From NCBI RefSeq assembly GCF_963966145.1, contig NC_091050.1, positions 23,498,001-23,562,000 of the forward strand: a stretch of 64,000 bases of DNA. The letters are read 5' to 3'. The notes below the pieces were generated by a model. The model was not told where the DNA came from. It worked only from the letters and a program-made list of their open reading frames with translations, and searched no databases. Numbering within the stretch: the stretch's first letter is position 1; each line of letters opens with the position of its first letter. Source of the stretch: Tenebrio molitor. Taxonomy: Eukaryota > Arthropoda > Insecta > Coleoptera > Tenebrionidae. Below, piece by piece: positions 11,300 to 23,554 of this stretch. The position numbers were made by a program, and so were the translations under genes.

Positions 11300-12130
11300 T
11301 TTAAAAAGAAAAAAAAATCGGAAAAGTTGCCCGGAAAATTGGAAAATTCGGGAAAAACTGAAAGTGCTTTTTTCTTTGGGAACGGCTGGAACGATTTGGC
11401 AAATTTTTTTTTTTAATGTTCATAATAATCCGTATGAGGTTTTTATGTAAAGAAAAATTGGAAAAGTTGCCCGGAAAATTGGAAAATTGGGGAAAAACTG
11501 AAAGTGCTTTTTTGTGATGGATATGCATTATTATTATTATTTTTTGTTCGTTATAGTCGTGAAAAAGTTTTCAGGAAAAAAAAATCGGGACAATTACAAA
11601 GGAAAGTCGAAAAATTCGGGCAAACTGCAAAAATTATAATTTTTGTATGCATTCTCGATCATAACTGTCGATAGGAACGACATATTTGATTAATTCTTTT
11701 TTTTTTTTTTTTTGGTCGATATACCCCGAGATGGAAATAACTCAATTGAAAGTTTTTAATAGAAAAAAAAATCTGGAAGATTTGGAGAAAAATCTGGAAA
11801 AACTAAATTAATATAATTCGGGGAAAACTGAAAGTGCTTTTTTTTATGAACTCAAGACCATAACTCAAGATTCGAATGATGGCTATGTGGAATTCTTTTT
11901 TGGTTTTGTTTGTTAGGGTTTTGGATAAGTTTTCGGAAAAAAAAATCGGGACAATTACAAAGAAAAGTCGGAAAATTCGGACAAATTTAAAAAATTATAA
12001 TTTTTGTATGCACCCTCGATCATAACTGACAATAGGAGCTACATATTTGCTTGATGCTTTTTTTTTTGTTTTCAATTGAAAAAAAAACCTGGAAGATTTG
12101 AAGAAAAATCTGGAAAAACGCAATCCAGTA
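11300..12130. repeat. Degenerate tandem repeat array
   Basis: The block GGAAAAGTTGCCCGGAAAAT occurs at about 11320 and 11460, and GGGAAAAACTGAAAGTGC at about 11350, 11490 and 11820. A longer unit starting AAATCGGGACAATTACAAAG recurs at about 11583 and 11943, a spacing near 360 bases, followed both times by TAATTTTTGTATGCA and CTCGATCATAACTG. The units are purine-biased (G and A) on the plus strand. It is a decayed satellite or minisatellite, not coding. Confidence 0.75.
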
Positions 12131-12330
12131 AATTAAAATAAAATTACATTTGCTTTGTGTTGTTACGCGATCTGTCCGACAAATGTAGTATGTAGTTGTT
12201 TTATTTCTATTCCAATTTATTTGTCTACATGCACAAATATCATGTGACAGCTGATTATGAAATTGGGAATCAAACCAATCGGATTGTTTGCTTGAACATC
12301 AATCTTGCAATCGAAATCGAAATGTAAATA

Positions 12331-12608
12331 TTGGGTGATTCAAAATAATTGTGGATAAATCTGGCAACTATGTACGAAAATTTATGTGGCAACTGTGTGG
12401 GTGGGATAGAGTTGACATTTTTTTGACAGTTCATAGTCGCACAATTTTGAAAGTTGTCAAATCAATGTGTAATGAAATTTTAAAAATCAAATGCACGCTT
12501 ATGAAATGTCATACAAATGTCAACTCTATCCCATTCACACAGTTGCCATATAAATTTTCGTACATACATAGTTGCAATACTTATTCATAATCACTTTGAA
12601 TCACCCAA
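12331..12608. mobile_element. MITE with TTGGGTGATTCAAA arms
   Basis: The left arm begins TTGGGTGATTCAAAATAATT and the right arm ends TTTGAATCACCCAA. The arms match for about 90 bases, including TACGAAAATTTAT and the GGGATAGAGTTGACATT block. Non-coding. Confidence 0.85.
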
Positions 12609-13254
12609 GAAAACTGCTTGAGATTCATTGTGATTTCAAATTTAATGGAAGAAAATAAATAATTAGTTTGGACATGAAATTCTGACTTAATTAAATTGTG
12701 ACTTAAATTCTGGAACAAAACCGCATGGTTCCAACTCGATCACATTCCAGGCACATCACACAGTTCCAGCATTTCAGCAGTGTAGAATACTGCCGATAAA
12801 ATTCATCTCACATGTAAAATTCCTCATTTTTACTTTGTTTACACATTTCCAATAGCTTTTCACAAATTCACAAAACGATGACAAACAAATTTAGGTATTG
12901 AAATTTGGACAAGACAACGTCTGTCGAGTCAGCTCTTCGCCATATTGGGTTACCCTCCGGATCGACCACTCTTCTTCTAATTTGGAAAGAATGATACCAC
13001 GTAAACGTCAAATTCGCCTGTCAACTCTGTCAAAGCTGACAACCGGAAATCAGAAATGCGTTTAGATCACAGTGGTACCAATTGTATTTATATTTCATGT
13101 ACATAAAAGACATCGAATTCATAGGAATTGTAAACAAGTTTCATTTAATAACCGAACGAAATTCAAACCGTATAAGATATAGCCAGTACTATTGAACCCA
13201 ATGAATTGAAGTTGGAAGGTTGATTAGGATTGATTATGGCTAATCAAAATGTTA

Positions 13255-13345
13255 CAAAAAAAAATTCAAATCGGTGAAGCCGTTTTTGAGTTTTAACGAG
13301 ACTAACGAACAGCGATTGTAGGTGATACGAAGTTCACCGGCTCAG
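13255..13345 (+). repeat. RTE/SINE-like 3' tail repeat, plus copy
   Basis: Contains TTCAAATCGGTGAAGCCG and AACGAGACTAACGAACAG and ends near GGCTCAGCTAGT. It matches the minus-strand copy at 11195-11290. A possible further piece, ACAACGTCTGTCGAGTCAGC, lies at about 12915. It is likely the 3' end of an RTE-type element or a SINE that uses it. Confidence 0.4.
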
Positions 13346-15110
13346 CTAGTCTAAAATAAATATGAAAAAATAAATCAAGCATTCAATTTGTTTCTAAGAT
13401 TAAAAAAAAATATATATATAAACGTTTCTTATCGATAATCTTGTGTATGTAATAAAAATTTAAGTGAGACATTTAATTTTATTAAAATATACATTTTATG
13501 TAAATGTGTAATATACCGTGAGTTTTTTATTTTACTGAACATAGGATTCGTGGATCTGTAAGTTTGGTTGCCTATTTCAAATGAATTGACTTGTCCATTT
13601 TAGAACTGAACATAGCCATTTTACATTGTATGTTCAGCGAAATAAAAAACGCATGTAACAACTAGACCTCAAAAAATTATAAATTAGGTATAATAAAGTT
13701 AAAAACATGAAGAAAAAAGTGCAAACAAAAATATATTGATACTTTTTTATTTAATATGTATATTGCTGTATTTAATAAAAAAGGTAACCTAAGATAAGAT
13801 GAGAATTTATTTCATAAAGTCAATAATAAATCAACACTATTAACATAATTAAAACGTAATCTATATTCTTTTAGACGGTTGTTTCGTATTTTGAAATAAT
13901 TCAGTCATTCCTACTTCTTAAACAGCTGTCATTTTCTTACACTTCTTTCTTGTACTTAATTATTAAATATATATTATATGGTTTTATAAATTTAAATATC
14001 ACATACATAATTTCTCTCTCATTCAACAGGCCTCTCAACAGATAATTGTGCCTCTACCATACAATTTACAAAGAAATTTCTAGTTGTAGTTGTCCTAAAC
14101 TTACATCCACTAAAAATATTTTTACATATACAGGTGATGCGTTTAGAAGACAAAATCCAAAAATTCTCCTATCGATGGAGGTAGGTTTGACTGGTCCGGA
14201 CCAAGATATTGCCCATTTTATGCTAAGAACTGGGCAAATTAGCCCACTCACTATGATGTAACGAACCGACGTTTTTGATTGGGGTTTGCTTTACAAAAAT
14301 TTAAATATCGTCTTCTTTACTTATGGTATTCCAAAACTGTTCAAGATGCTTTTAATTATAGTGAGTGAATTTCTAAAGCAAAATGAATTTTTTCCATTTT
14401 CTTTAAATAGTACACCCTGTATCTACTTACATACATGAGTTGATAGATCTTTTCATAAGTTTTTCAATGATATAAACTTCACTGAATCTGTTGAGGTTTG
14501 TCTGAAATTCCACCGAAAATAAAGCTCCCACACCACTGACTCCCAGGTTCTAAAATGCTGGTTATCGGCATATTTTTTTTATATAGATTCAGAATATAAA
14601 ATGTACATGAACAAAAGCATTGTGAGACACAATTATAACTTGTGGAGTAAGTTTTATTTTACAGAAGTTGACGCTTAAATTAGAAGCGAAATTCATAGAA
14701 CTATCGTATTCCTGGAAAATTTAGAAACAAATTTGTATTTATAATTTTATATCCATTTATTTGATAAATTTTTACTTTAATAAACGAGCGGGTGTTAATA
14801 ATGCATTGAATTAAAATTTCAACAGGTAGGTAATTGTTTGCTACTTCTAAATACAAAATAGAAAATACTGTCGTCAGCAATGTTTTACTGTGCATTTTCG
14901 GTAAAATATTCTTTAAAAGTGAAAAAGCATTTGTAATGTATATTTATACGTCTACCCTATGTCATTAACTATTAACCAGCGACATTCTTGGGCATTTTTT
15001 AGGATCACTTCTTCCTGTTATAAAGAGTGATGTCAGCCGTCAACTTGTAAAACTCCCGCTGTTCAGATCGTTTGGGAATTTAAAGAAATAAGATGCATTA
15101 AAGTTTCATT
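13346..15110. other. No confident gene; one possible micro-exon and one lone terminus
   Basis: AT-rich. At 14134-14180 a 47-base segment lies between a good acceptor (TTTTTACATATACAG) and a good donor (GAG|GTAGGT) and is open as DAFRRQNPKILLSME, but I cannot tie it to a protein. At about 14411 a lone ACACCCTG-TA looks like an unpaired Tc1/mariner-type terminus. Confidence 0.35.
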
Positions 15111-15121
15111 TTTACGTCACG
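15111..15121 (+). promoter_or_regulatory. CRE-like site upstream of a candidate first exon
   Basis: TTTACGTCACG holds the TTACGTCA form of a cAMP-response element, about 100 bases before the ATG at 15223. The region between is less AT-rich than its surroundings. Single short motifs arise by chance, so this matters only if the exon is real. Confidence 0.2.
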
Positions 15122-15222
15122 GGCGTCCGTCTCTTTCTTGTGATTTTTTAACGTTCCATCGAACAAACGAAAAGTCGGTGGTTGACGTGGGGAGAAACAC
15201 AAGTTGATAATTGTTTGGCACC

Positions 15223-15384
15223 ATGCAGTGTATTGTGTCTTTCATGGTAAGCGGTTACTTAAAGAGCAATTTGTTTTTATTTGTATTTTCGATGATACAG
15301 ATTTATTCCAATCAGGCAAACGAAGCAGAAAATGAGGTTATAGCGTCACACCAGCGTAATTCCAGAACAATAGCGGGAAAATAA
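15223..15384 (+). CDS. Candidate small host ORF or first coding exon, unrecognised
   Basis: The ATG at 15223 opens 53 codons to a stop at 15384 and starts MQCIVSFM. A strong donor (ATG|GTAAGC) follows codon 8, and an acceptor-like GATGATACAG ends at 15300. A 54-base in-frame intron is therefore possible, joining MQCIVSFM to IYSNQANEAENEV. The unspliced form has a hydrophobic run (NLFLFVFSMI) that could anchor or secrete it. I recognise no family. The reasons to list it are the splice-like signals, the less AT-rich leader and the CRE-like site. It may equally be chance. Confidence 0.25.
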   Translation: MQCIVSFMVSGYLKSNLFLFVFSMIQIYSNQANEAENEVIASHQRNSRTIAGK

Positions 15385-18300
15385 AGAAAATTCGAATTTC
15401 CGGGGATTTATTGTGAAGCACCCCGCGCTGCTTAATTGTGGCGTTTTCTGCGAATTTTCAACGAGTTACTTGCTTCGCCGTAATATCCGCTACATTTTCA
15501 ACATTATTTTCGTTTTGTCTGTCCAGTTTATAATGCTATATAATAATGCCGCATAAAACATGCTTGTTAAAAGTCGAACGAACGATTCCAACAATGCATG
15601 AGGGATTTAAAATCATATTTATATATACTTGACTGGATTTCGCGCAAACAATACAACGGATTTGGAAATATTTGGCATTATATCAGATGCGGCTTGGAAA
15701 ACATTTAATTCCGTAATATATTTTAAAGGGTGCTTACAAGCATTAACCAACAACTTTTGCAAAATATTCACCGTTTTACTGCAGACCTCTACGTATTTAT
15801 ATTTCAACAACTACATACTCCGATCCGAAGTCCCCACGCTTCGAATATCGCTTTTAGAGGAATTATTTTTAACCTACTGGCAAAGAAACACTGTTTTTTT
15901 TCAGTTTAGACTTCTAGATATAATATGTTTACAAATCAATTTTTCATTCTAGTTGAATTAATTATAATATGTATGTAATTGCAAAGAAATAGGCAATTCT
16001 ATCTTAAGATCAGTACAGTTCTTCTACACGCATAGTACAACTTATATTTTTCAATGAGCGGATAATGATGGCTATTACTCGTGAAGATGATTTTGTGTTA
16101 CGAGCCGCAGACGAGTGGCGTAATTCATCCGAGCGAGTAATAGTCATTATCCGCGAATAGAATAGAATATTTTTTTCTAGGACTATGAAGAGAAATTTGT
16201 GCAGATTGTTCGCAATTAAAATGACAACGTAACACAATCGAGGGCATCGCAGGGTTGAGAAAATTTAAGAATTTTTACTGAAGAACTGAATTGGGTGTAT
16301 TAACCGAATGATGCCACTAAACAAAAATCCCTGCAGTGGTTTTTGAAAAGGGTTCTTTACCACCAAGAAGAGACTAAAACACGTCTGTCTGCTGGACATA
16401 AATGGCGGATAACTTTTGAGACGTAGAAGGAGATTTGCTGATGCATAAGACTGTCAAAACAATCCAAAATTTAAAAAAAAGTTCAAAAAAAAAACTCCTA
16501 TATTACTGCACAGTAATTAAGTTGGTAACCACTGAATGGAGAGTGTGGCTACTTGCTGTGGTTGCATTCTGTAGCGGCGCGGGGTCAAAGCTAGCCCAAA
16601 AGAGAGTGAAGTTATGTCATAGTATTAAGACTGACTTTTTGTATTTAAAGTGTTTTATAACCTAAAATATTAGTGCCAGACCAGTATAAAGTGAGGATAG
16701 AATTTGGAATAACCGAGAAAGGGAACAGTTTCTTTTTCGTAGAATGCGATTTCCTCAAAACTGTGAAAAGTATAGTTGTGGAGAAACGTTCTAATTTTCT
16801 GTTTTATATCGAAAAATTGTTTTACAGAAAATAATTCCGATTATTGTTGTTTTTCCATTTATCTTTTGTATTTAAACACCAGCCCATTAGGAAATGCAAT
16901 TACTTTTGGTGTAGGAAGTTAGTCTTGGGCAACATTTGCATTCACTTCACACATTACTTGTTATGATGCATGCACTTTCTGACGGTTTCCCACTCTGGGT
17001 ATCACCAGTGTCTTGAACAATTTTGTGATACAATACACTAATAATAAGAGGTAGTGTCTTGAAGGTAGCACTTTTTCCCTATCATGATGTGAAGCACTAT
17101 TTTACCAATTTTCGTTCATCTTTCGCTCTGCATCAGATAATTTTAGAAACAACTGTACATACAAATAATGTGAAGATTAAATGACATTAAACATTATAGA
17201 GAAGACTTTTTCTTGTGTCTTGTATCGATATGTATACTTGCTATGCATAGTCGTTTTATTGGTTGCCTACCTTAGAAATTAATTAATTATTATCTAATAA
17301 TTTATGCTTTATGTTCGATGGTAAAACTCATTTTACCACTTATTATGGAATTACATTTGAAGTAAACGTCTGTAAACTTTGCCGAAATCTAAAAGTTGTT
17401 TTCTAGGTTAACACAGCACATCGTTGACGTTTCTTTGACATTTCATCGAAAAATCTGCTTACCAGTTGGTTATTTTATTGTAAAATTAAAACAAACCTAA
17501 AAAACGATTGTTTTGTAAAGTGAAAATTACATTATTAAATTCTAGGTAATTAACATTCAGTTATTCGTAACTTGGTAAATTTAATCACTTTTTAATTGCA
17601 CTTTTAGCGAGCAATTCAGCGAATAGCAGTTGAATTATGGTTAGAGATAGTACACTCAAATATCAGGTTAAGGAAGCAAAGCCTTTTTAGAAACGGTCTA
17701 TCTTGCATGCATACTTTTCCATAAAAGGTAATACCTAAATCCCATTAAAAGCTTCACAAATCCCACTAAAAATTTCTTCATAAATAAACGGAAGTGTGCT
17801 TGTTATACTTCACAATTGCGGTTGAAATTACGAATTATTTATGTAAATGATGAAATTTTATTCTTTCTTTACCGAAAAAAACTGTTTCGATCGCTGCCGA
17901 TGCTACTGTCCCATGACAAATTGATTTCGTAGGTATCAATGAAATCGTAACCTTGAACGTAATAAAAACTGACGAGAATTATATGTTTATTAGTTGTGAA
18001 GATGATTGCTTGTTGCAGTTTCTCGGAAAAATTATCATCATTGTTCACACTTATTAAAAATATAGGATTCGGGGAAATCGTCGCCGATGACAAAAATATT
18101 TCAACCAGTCACGTTCGTCTCAAGAAAAACGTAACGAACAATGAGTTCTCATAACGAAATTAATGGTTTTTTGGCCGCAGTTTAACCACAACAATGGCAC
18201 ATAAAACAATGGTTGCTCCTAACTGTTCGCCGGTGCACGCCACTACACCAAATTTAAGAAAAAAAAAATTCGAACGTCTGCAATTAATTAAAATTAAAAA

Positions 18301-18736
18301 TAATCATTAAGATAAAGTGAAGCTACTCGTAAATATATTTATATTTACATTTATAAATGGCCATAAAATTATAATTTCATCAAGGTGTGCAGTTCAGGGG
18401 AGTTCATTTTTTCAGAAATAGGAAGCGAAAACACCTCTGTATCTGCTTTACGGGAGATAATAATTTCCATCATTATAAATAATTAATGATGACTTTGTCC
18501 AGTTTTATCCTCACCTGAAATCACTCCTCGTCCAACATTACTCATCCTTATCTGACGTTCACTTAAATTTAATGTACAATTACAGTAATTTTTGTATTTT
18601 TTGCGGCTGTCGTTGTCAGCATCTATAAATTTCTCGTTTCACTGCATTTGCTCGTTTATTTTTTTTTTGTTATCTCTAATTTGAATATAGTAAAATAAAG
18701 TACAGCACGACGTAACCGCTCGCCTCGCGGACCTAC
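15385..18736. other. No gene recognised apart from a hairpin at 16.06 kb
   Basis: AT-rich sequence. Open frames at 15619-15952, 16435-16665 and 17869-18093 resemble no protein and have no supporting splice context. The palindrome at 16058-16154 is listed separately. Confidence 0.45.
16058..16154. repeat. Imperfect 97-base palindrome
   Basis: GCGGATAATGATGGCTATTA at the left faces TAATAGTCATTATCCGC at the right, with CTCG near both arms and a GC-richer centre containing TTACGAGCC and GGCGTAA. It resembles the other hairpin units of the window in size and layout but lacks their clear TC-facing-TC mismatch. Confidence 0.6.
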
Positions 18737-18820
18737 CTGTTCTGAAAGGAATTCGCCACAGAAATTGCATACGAGGTGAATTATGGCGACATTAATCTTA
18801 CTGGTGTCCGAGGGGAAACT
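18737..18820 (-). CDS. Candidate internal exon, unrecognised (28 codons)
   Basis: On the minus strand an 84-base segment is bounded by an acceptor-like GTGCCTTGTTTCAG and an excellent donor ACAG|GTAGGT. It is exactly 28 codons in phase 0 and open, containing NVAIIHLVCNFCGEFLSEQ with a CxxC pair. It is less AT-rich than its surroundings. I cannot name the protein, and no neighbouring exon is evident within the flanking kilobases, so it would have to sit in long introns. A chance coincidence of splice signals remains possible. Confidence 0.3.
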
Positions 18821-18889
18821 CTGAAACAAGGCACACCGTCCCAGCGGCGATCTGAGCAATGCAAAACCCATATAAATCCGCATTATCAA

Positions 18890-19869
18890 ATTAAATATTA
18901 ACGTTAAATTATGTCTGCACAGCTTGATGGTTGCAGGGATTGTGGCCGCCTATGGGGTATAATGCAGTGAGCAATCCAACGCCACATTTGTATAGTGCTG
19001 CAATTAAAGGACTCAAGGAGAAAATCAAGGAAATTTTTTCCTTAAAATCAGAAACATGTTTGCATGCAAAAATTGAAGAGATGACATTTTGAGAAAGCAC
19101 AAGAAAGCCAATAAAAGAATTTGTTTTTAAATAGAAAAGTAATAATAATAAATAATTAAACGGGGTTCCAAGTCCCCACCACTTTTCCTTCAGAAACTAC
19201 CGATCATTCTTTTCCCCATGACTTTACCTTAAATACGGAAATATCAATAAAAATGTTTAAGAATTGACGGTTCCAAATTAAAGGTTAAGTATCATAAACA
19301 ACTAATGTCCATTCGAATTTTGTATCTTTTTCCTTTTTTCTCAATTACTTCAACTCAGTAGCGTACTGGAAATTTCGAGCAAATTTTCAATGCTTTATGT
19401 CTCAAAAACAAAAAGACTTTTATTAGAAAACATTTTTTGTATTTAACTTGTATTCATCGTCACCAACTACCGATTTTTTTGTCGTGCATTTCGAGGACAC
19501 CTGTATACGAGTACCTACCATCAACGGAAGGTGTAGGTTCCAAAGGACCTAGGATCTTGATTCAAGCAAATCGTATTCAAGCTTCTCCATTTCCCTTAAT
19601 TCATTCAATGGGTGTTATTCATATTTAGAGCTTTTACAAGATTTCCCAACATTCTCATTGTGGCTATTTTCCCTCAGAACGATCAACAACTGGAGGCTTC
19701 TTGAAGTAGTGTCATATTGGAAGGGCTCCACACAGAACTTCGACATAAACTTTTGACTAATAACACAAAGCGATAGGAATGATCAGGTCGAAAGCTTCGA
19801 TTAGTAAATAACAGCATGGAGGTCCTTTTTCTTTGGTATCAGTTTTGTTTTTTCAGTCGAGACAGTTTT
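18890..19869. other. No gene recognised
   Basis: No exon, RNA gene or element terminus seen. The short plus frame at 19437-19628 matches nothing known. Confidence 0.5.
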
Positions 19870-20662
19870 GGCCCTCAAAATCTCCTTTGTAGAAGATATG
19901 GACCTATTCGTTACAGGTTACACTAAATGTGACAACATTTAAAAACATTCTATCGCGCGTTCAAATGAAATCCTGGGCTGGAAAGGCGTTGGAAACCGTC
20001 AATTGTTGTGCTTTTTTACAGCGTGAATTAAATGGAGCATCTTGACAGCTAACCTAAAATTTAGAGCCGAATTTTTTTTTCTTAGCAATGTTTTAGATAT
20101 AGACTAACTTAACGATTCCTATTCACGAAGCAAATATCTAAGGGCACCCTTTGCTGAAAACAAACATCTCCCGATTAAACATAAATAAATGTCATTCGTG
20201 TCAAACGGTAGGAAATTCAATCTTTACACTGTTCAAAACGGTTTACTTTTTTCAACGCCTACTCAGCCTAGGATTTCATTTGAACAAGCGATATGTATCC
20301 CAATAGTCTGCAAATATTTCATTTTTGTTGTATCCATGGAAATGAGAGAGAAAAATCAAAGCCATGTTACCATACGTTATTTGAGGACATACAATTATTA
20401 CTTGGAAATGCTGGAAATAATGAAGAAAATAATTGCAAACCTGATCACAATCGTTCAGAATTCTTATCCCACTGGCTAGTAAAACACAAATAGTCAAAAT
20501 CTTTTTTAATATTTAAAATAAACGAGATCAAAGTTGCACATTTTGAGGACCCATATCTTCAAATCTAAGAGGTATAGAATTTTTTAATTATTTTTCTCAT
20601 TATCTTCTAACATGAGTTGACATTGTCCCACTGAGTTGTTCCGCGAATTTTGGGACACCCAG
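19870..20662. mobile_element. TA-flanked MITE, CTGGGTG family, with nested insertion
   Basis: The right end reads GTTCCGCGAATTTTGGGACACCCAG-TA and matches the left end of the element at 61566-62095 in inverted orientation. The body also matches that element closely (for example GTAGAAGA.ATGGACCTAT, TTTCATTTTTGTTGTATCCA, GAGTTGACATTGTCCC). The left end is degraded. A separate element interrupts it at 19954-20290. Confidence 0.75.
19954..20290. mobile_element. Nested MITE with GTTCAAATGAAATCC arms
   Basis: CGCGCGTTCAAATGAAATCC faces GGATTTCATTTGAACAAGCG, and the arms continue through GGGCTG and AAGGCGTTG. In the related element at 61566-62095 the surrounding sequence runs without a break (ACATTCTATGCATCCCAATT on its minus strand), which shows that this block is an insertion. 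No coding capacity seen. Confidence 0.8.
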
Positions 20663-23108
20663 TATAATCTGTAATTTCTATAATCTATATTACCAATACA
20701 AATTTTACATTTCTTACATTGTTTGAAATTGATGCTTTTTTTTTCGTTTTTGTTAATTTAGGCGATCTGTTAGACACGTGACACGTAGTCATTTTTGGTC
20801 GCTAGTCATCATCTCCCAAACCGATATAAGGTCTTACAGGGTTGGGATCATGTATGGAACCGGCTCCATACTGCTAAAATGTTTACGCTAGAACCCTGAA
20901 ATTAAATTTTAAATGCACTTAGGACTCGTTAAAAGCTACTTATAAAATAAAAAAAATATATAGCCATAAGTTTTCAAAATACAAAGCCAACTTATTTTTT
21001 TTTTAATGGGAACATTAGTTAAATGGGACATCACTAAAACGCTTATTTTTTTTAGAATTAAATGATATAATAGGTATAGTGATTTGTTCGACAGAATCGT
21101 AGAAAAAAAAAATAAAACTTAATTCAAATAAAATGAAAACACGTAAATGAAGCAGCATTTAAAATCCGTCAAAAATTAGAGAAAACCAAACCTATGGCAG
21201 TAGCAGAGAATGTCTCAATCCGATTATTTCATTTCTCATTGAAACATCTCACAACAATTTTGAATGTCAGTCATAATGACAATAAAGCTTAGGCTACACA
21301 AGTTTTTTCGAATTGATAGTAAAATAACTGACGAAATTCTGTGGCCGTAACTGTACGTGGTTGGGTACATAAGTTTGATATTTGAAACTTTATGATGACA
21401 ATGACAATGACAAGACTAAACGAAGCAACGAAAATTTAATGAACTGTTTCAATTAATATTTGAACAATAGGTATGTTTCAAATTTATTAAAAAAATTGTT
21501 TCTAAGATTCTATCTAAGAAATCATCAAACCTATTAAAGTCTAATCAAAAATCAAAAAACCACCACCTGTTGCTGTTGGTAAAATTTAAAAAACCCTAGG
21601 TAGATATTTTTTCATTCTATGTTGGTAACTATAAATTATGACATTTATTTGATTCAAAATAAAATTCAATTGCTTTGAATTTCATTCATATGGTTTCATT
21701 TATTTATTGATTCTTATTATTTTTACTTAAACATACCGAGAAAAACAAGACACTTAATAAACATTTAACCTTAAAATTACAAGTCTCACCAAATTTTACA
21801 CTAGACAGCGTTGCCGATAGTAATTATCAAGGAAAATGCGACGTTAGTGGTTTTTTGATTTTTGAATGGACTTTACATAATTATATCATTCGATTCTAAA
21901 ATAAATAAGCTTTTTAAGGATACCCCATTTAACCCATGTTCCCATTTAAAAAGAAATCAAGTTCCATGCATAATCGCAACCCTGTATATTGTCTTTTCTG
22001 AAAAATATTACTATGTGGAATTCTTAGATTTAGTTGTAAAATTTAAAGTAAATGCCAAAAAATTAATACCTATTATCTTTTCTTCTTTAAGGTAATGCTG
22101 AAATATAGCTTGCTATTTGAACTAGAATCCAGCAATAAACTTTTCTTTGTCAACTAGTCAACTTAAATTTCTTTAGAAGTATATTTCCGTCCTCTTCAAA
22201 ATGAAGAAGGTAGCAACCAGAGCTTATACTGGTTTATCCCGTTTTATATTATTGCAATGCAGGTGCATATGCAGCATGAATTACATTTTATATTATGCAA
22301 ATGATTCCTACACTTATTGTTATTTCATGCAAGTTAGAGTTGGAAGAAATTTACAGCTGATTTCAGTTTGCAAAATTCGTCCCATTTTTTATATTACGAG
22401 TATAATATACATTACACGATTCTGTGCTTTGTTTTGTAAACCAAAAATAAAGTAGAAAACAATCAAGTTTATGCATATTTTGCAGATCATAATATTCATA
22501 ATACATCATCAGACAGATTCTTACTCATGATTTTCTCTAATTAAAATTAAAAAAAAAATGAAACCTTTATTTTGCAAATAAACAAAACATATTTACACGC
22601 CAAAAAGTTAAAGACAAGAAAAAATGTTCCATTTTCTTCTATTTTCATAAAAATAAACTAAAACACATATATGGATGGCATATTAACCTTACATTGAACT
22701 AAAGGTTTTTAGAACAAATGCATACGTATTTATTATCATTTTTTGCTATAGACTGTAACACCTATCTACAAATTATTTCAGGTGCAATCCTACATTATTC
22801 CACGAGCTAACATACGACGTTCCAGGATAATAATTCTCGCTGTAGGGGTCTAATGGCAGAAATTAATAAGTCACTTAAAATTTGCTACCTAAAATGAATA
22901 TGATGAAGTTAGTACATACTACTTTATTTAACTTTAAGTTATTATTACGCATATCTTAACAACATCTACGAAATAAATGTAATTAAACAATTATGAAAAT
23001 ATGTAGTAGGTACATTAAACAGTGAGTAAAGTTCTACGGCTGTATATTGTATACAAACAATTTTGCTGTTCACGTTACATCACTGAACTGCATGAACACT
23101 GCCAAATA
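20663..23108. other. No gene; one MITE fragment near 21.3 kb
   Basis: AT-rich. Bases 21262-21360 (CAGTCATAATGACAATAAAG to GTGGCCGTAACTGTAC) look like the right half of a GTACTAT-family MITE. Open frames at 21862-22095 and 22201-22455 are rich in AT codons and match nothing. Confidence 0.45.
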
Positions 23109-23341
23109 AACTAGGCAAAAATGAATAGGGAATTCCACAATTTTTCTTGGAAAGCAAAATAATTGCCCCAATCCTCCCACGTATTCTTAAACACAAGATA
23201 AATTTAAAATGTTACAAGTACTTGAAACATTACATTTAATGTGTAGATTAATATATTTGTAACACATTTCATTACAAATTTTAAACGGTATTTATAAAAA
23301 AATCAAAAAAGGAAAAATTCCCTATTCATTTTTGCCTAGTT
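23109..23341. mobile_element. MITE, AACTAGGCAAAAATG family, copy 1
   Basis: TA-AACTAGGCAAAAATGAATAG at the left faces CTATTCATTTTTGCCTAGTT-TA at the right. Other copies are at 28366-28560 and 44349-44540. The TA target site is shown by the empty-site comparison described for the second copy. Non-coding. Confidence 0.9.
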
Positions 23342-23554
23342 TATTTGCAGGGCAAAGTTTGTTCTGATCTTCAATCTAAACATAAGTTGTCATCATTAAT
23401 TATGTCAGACTATCTTCAAAATTGTAAAGTGCCTTCTCCATAAATACCAAAACATGAATCCAGATTATAACATATACATATACAGAACGAGACATATTTT
23501 TTGTAAAATCTACACTTGTTATACCGTGCTATCAATAATTATTTAGATCAAAGA

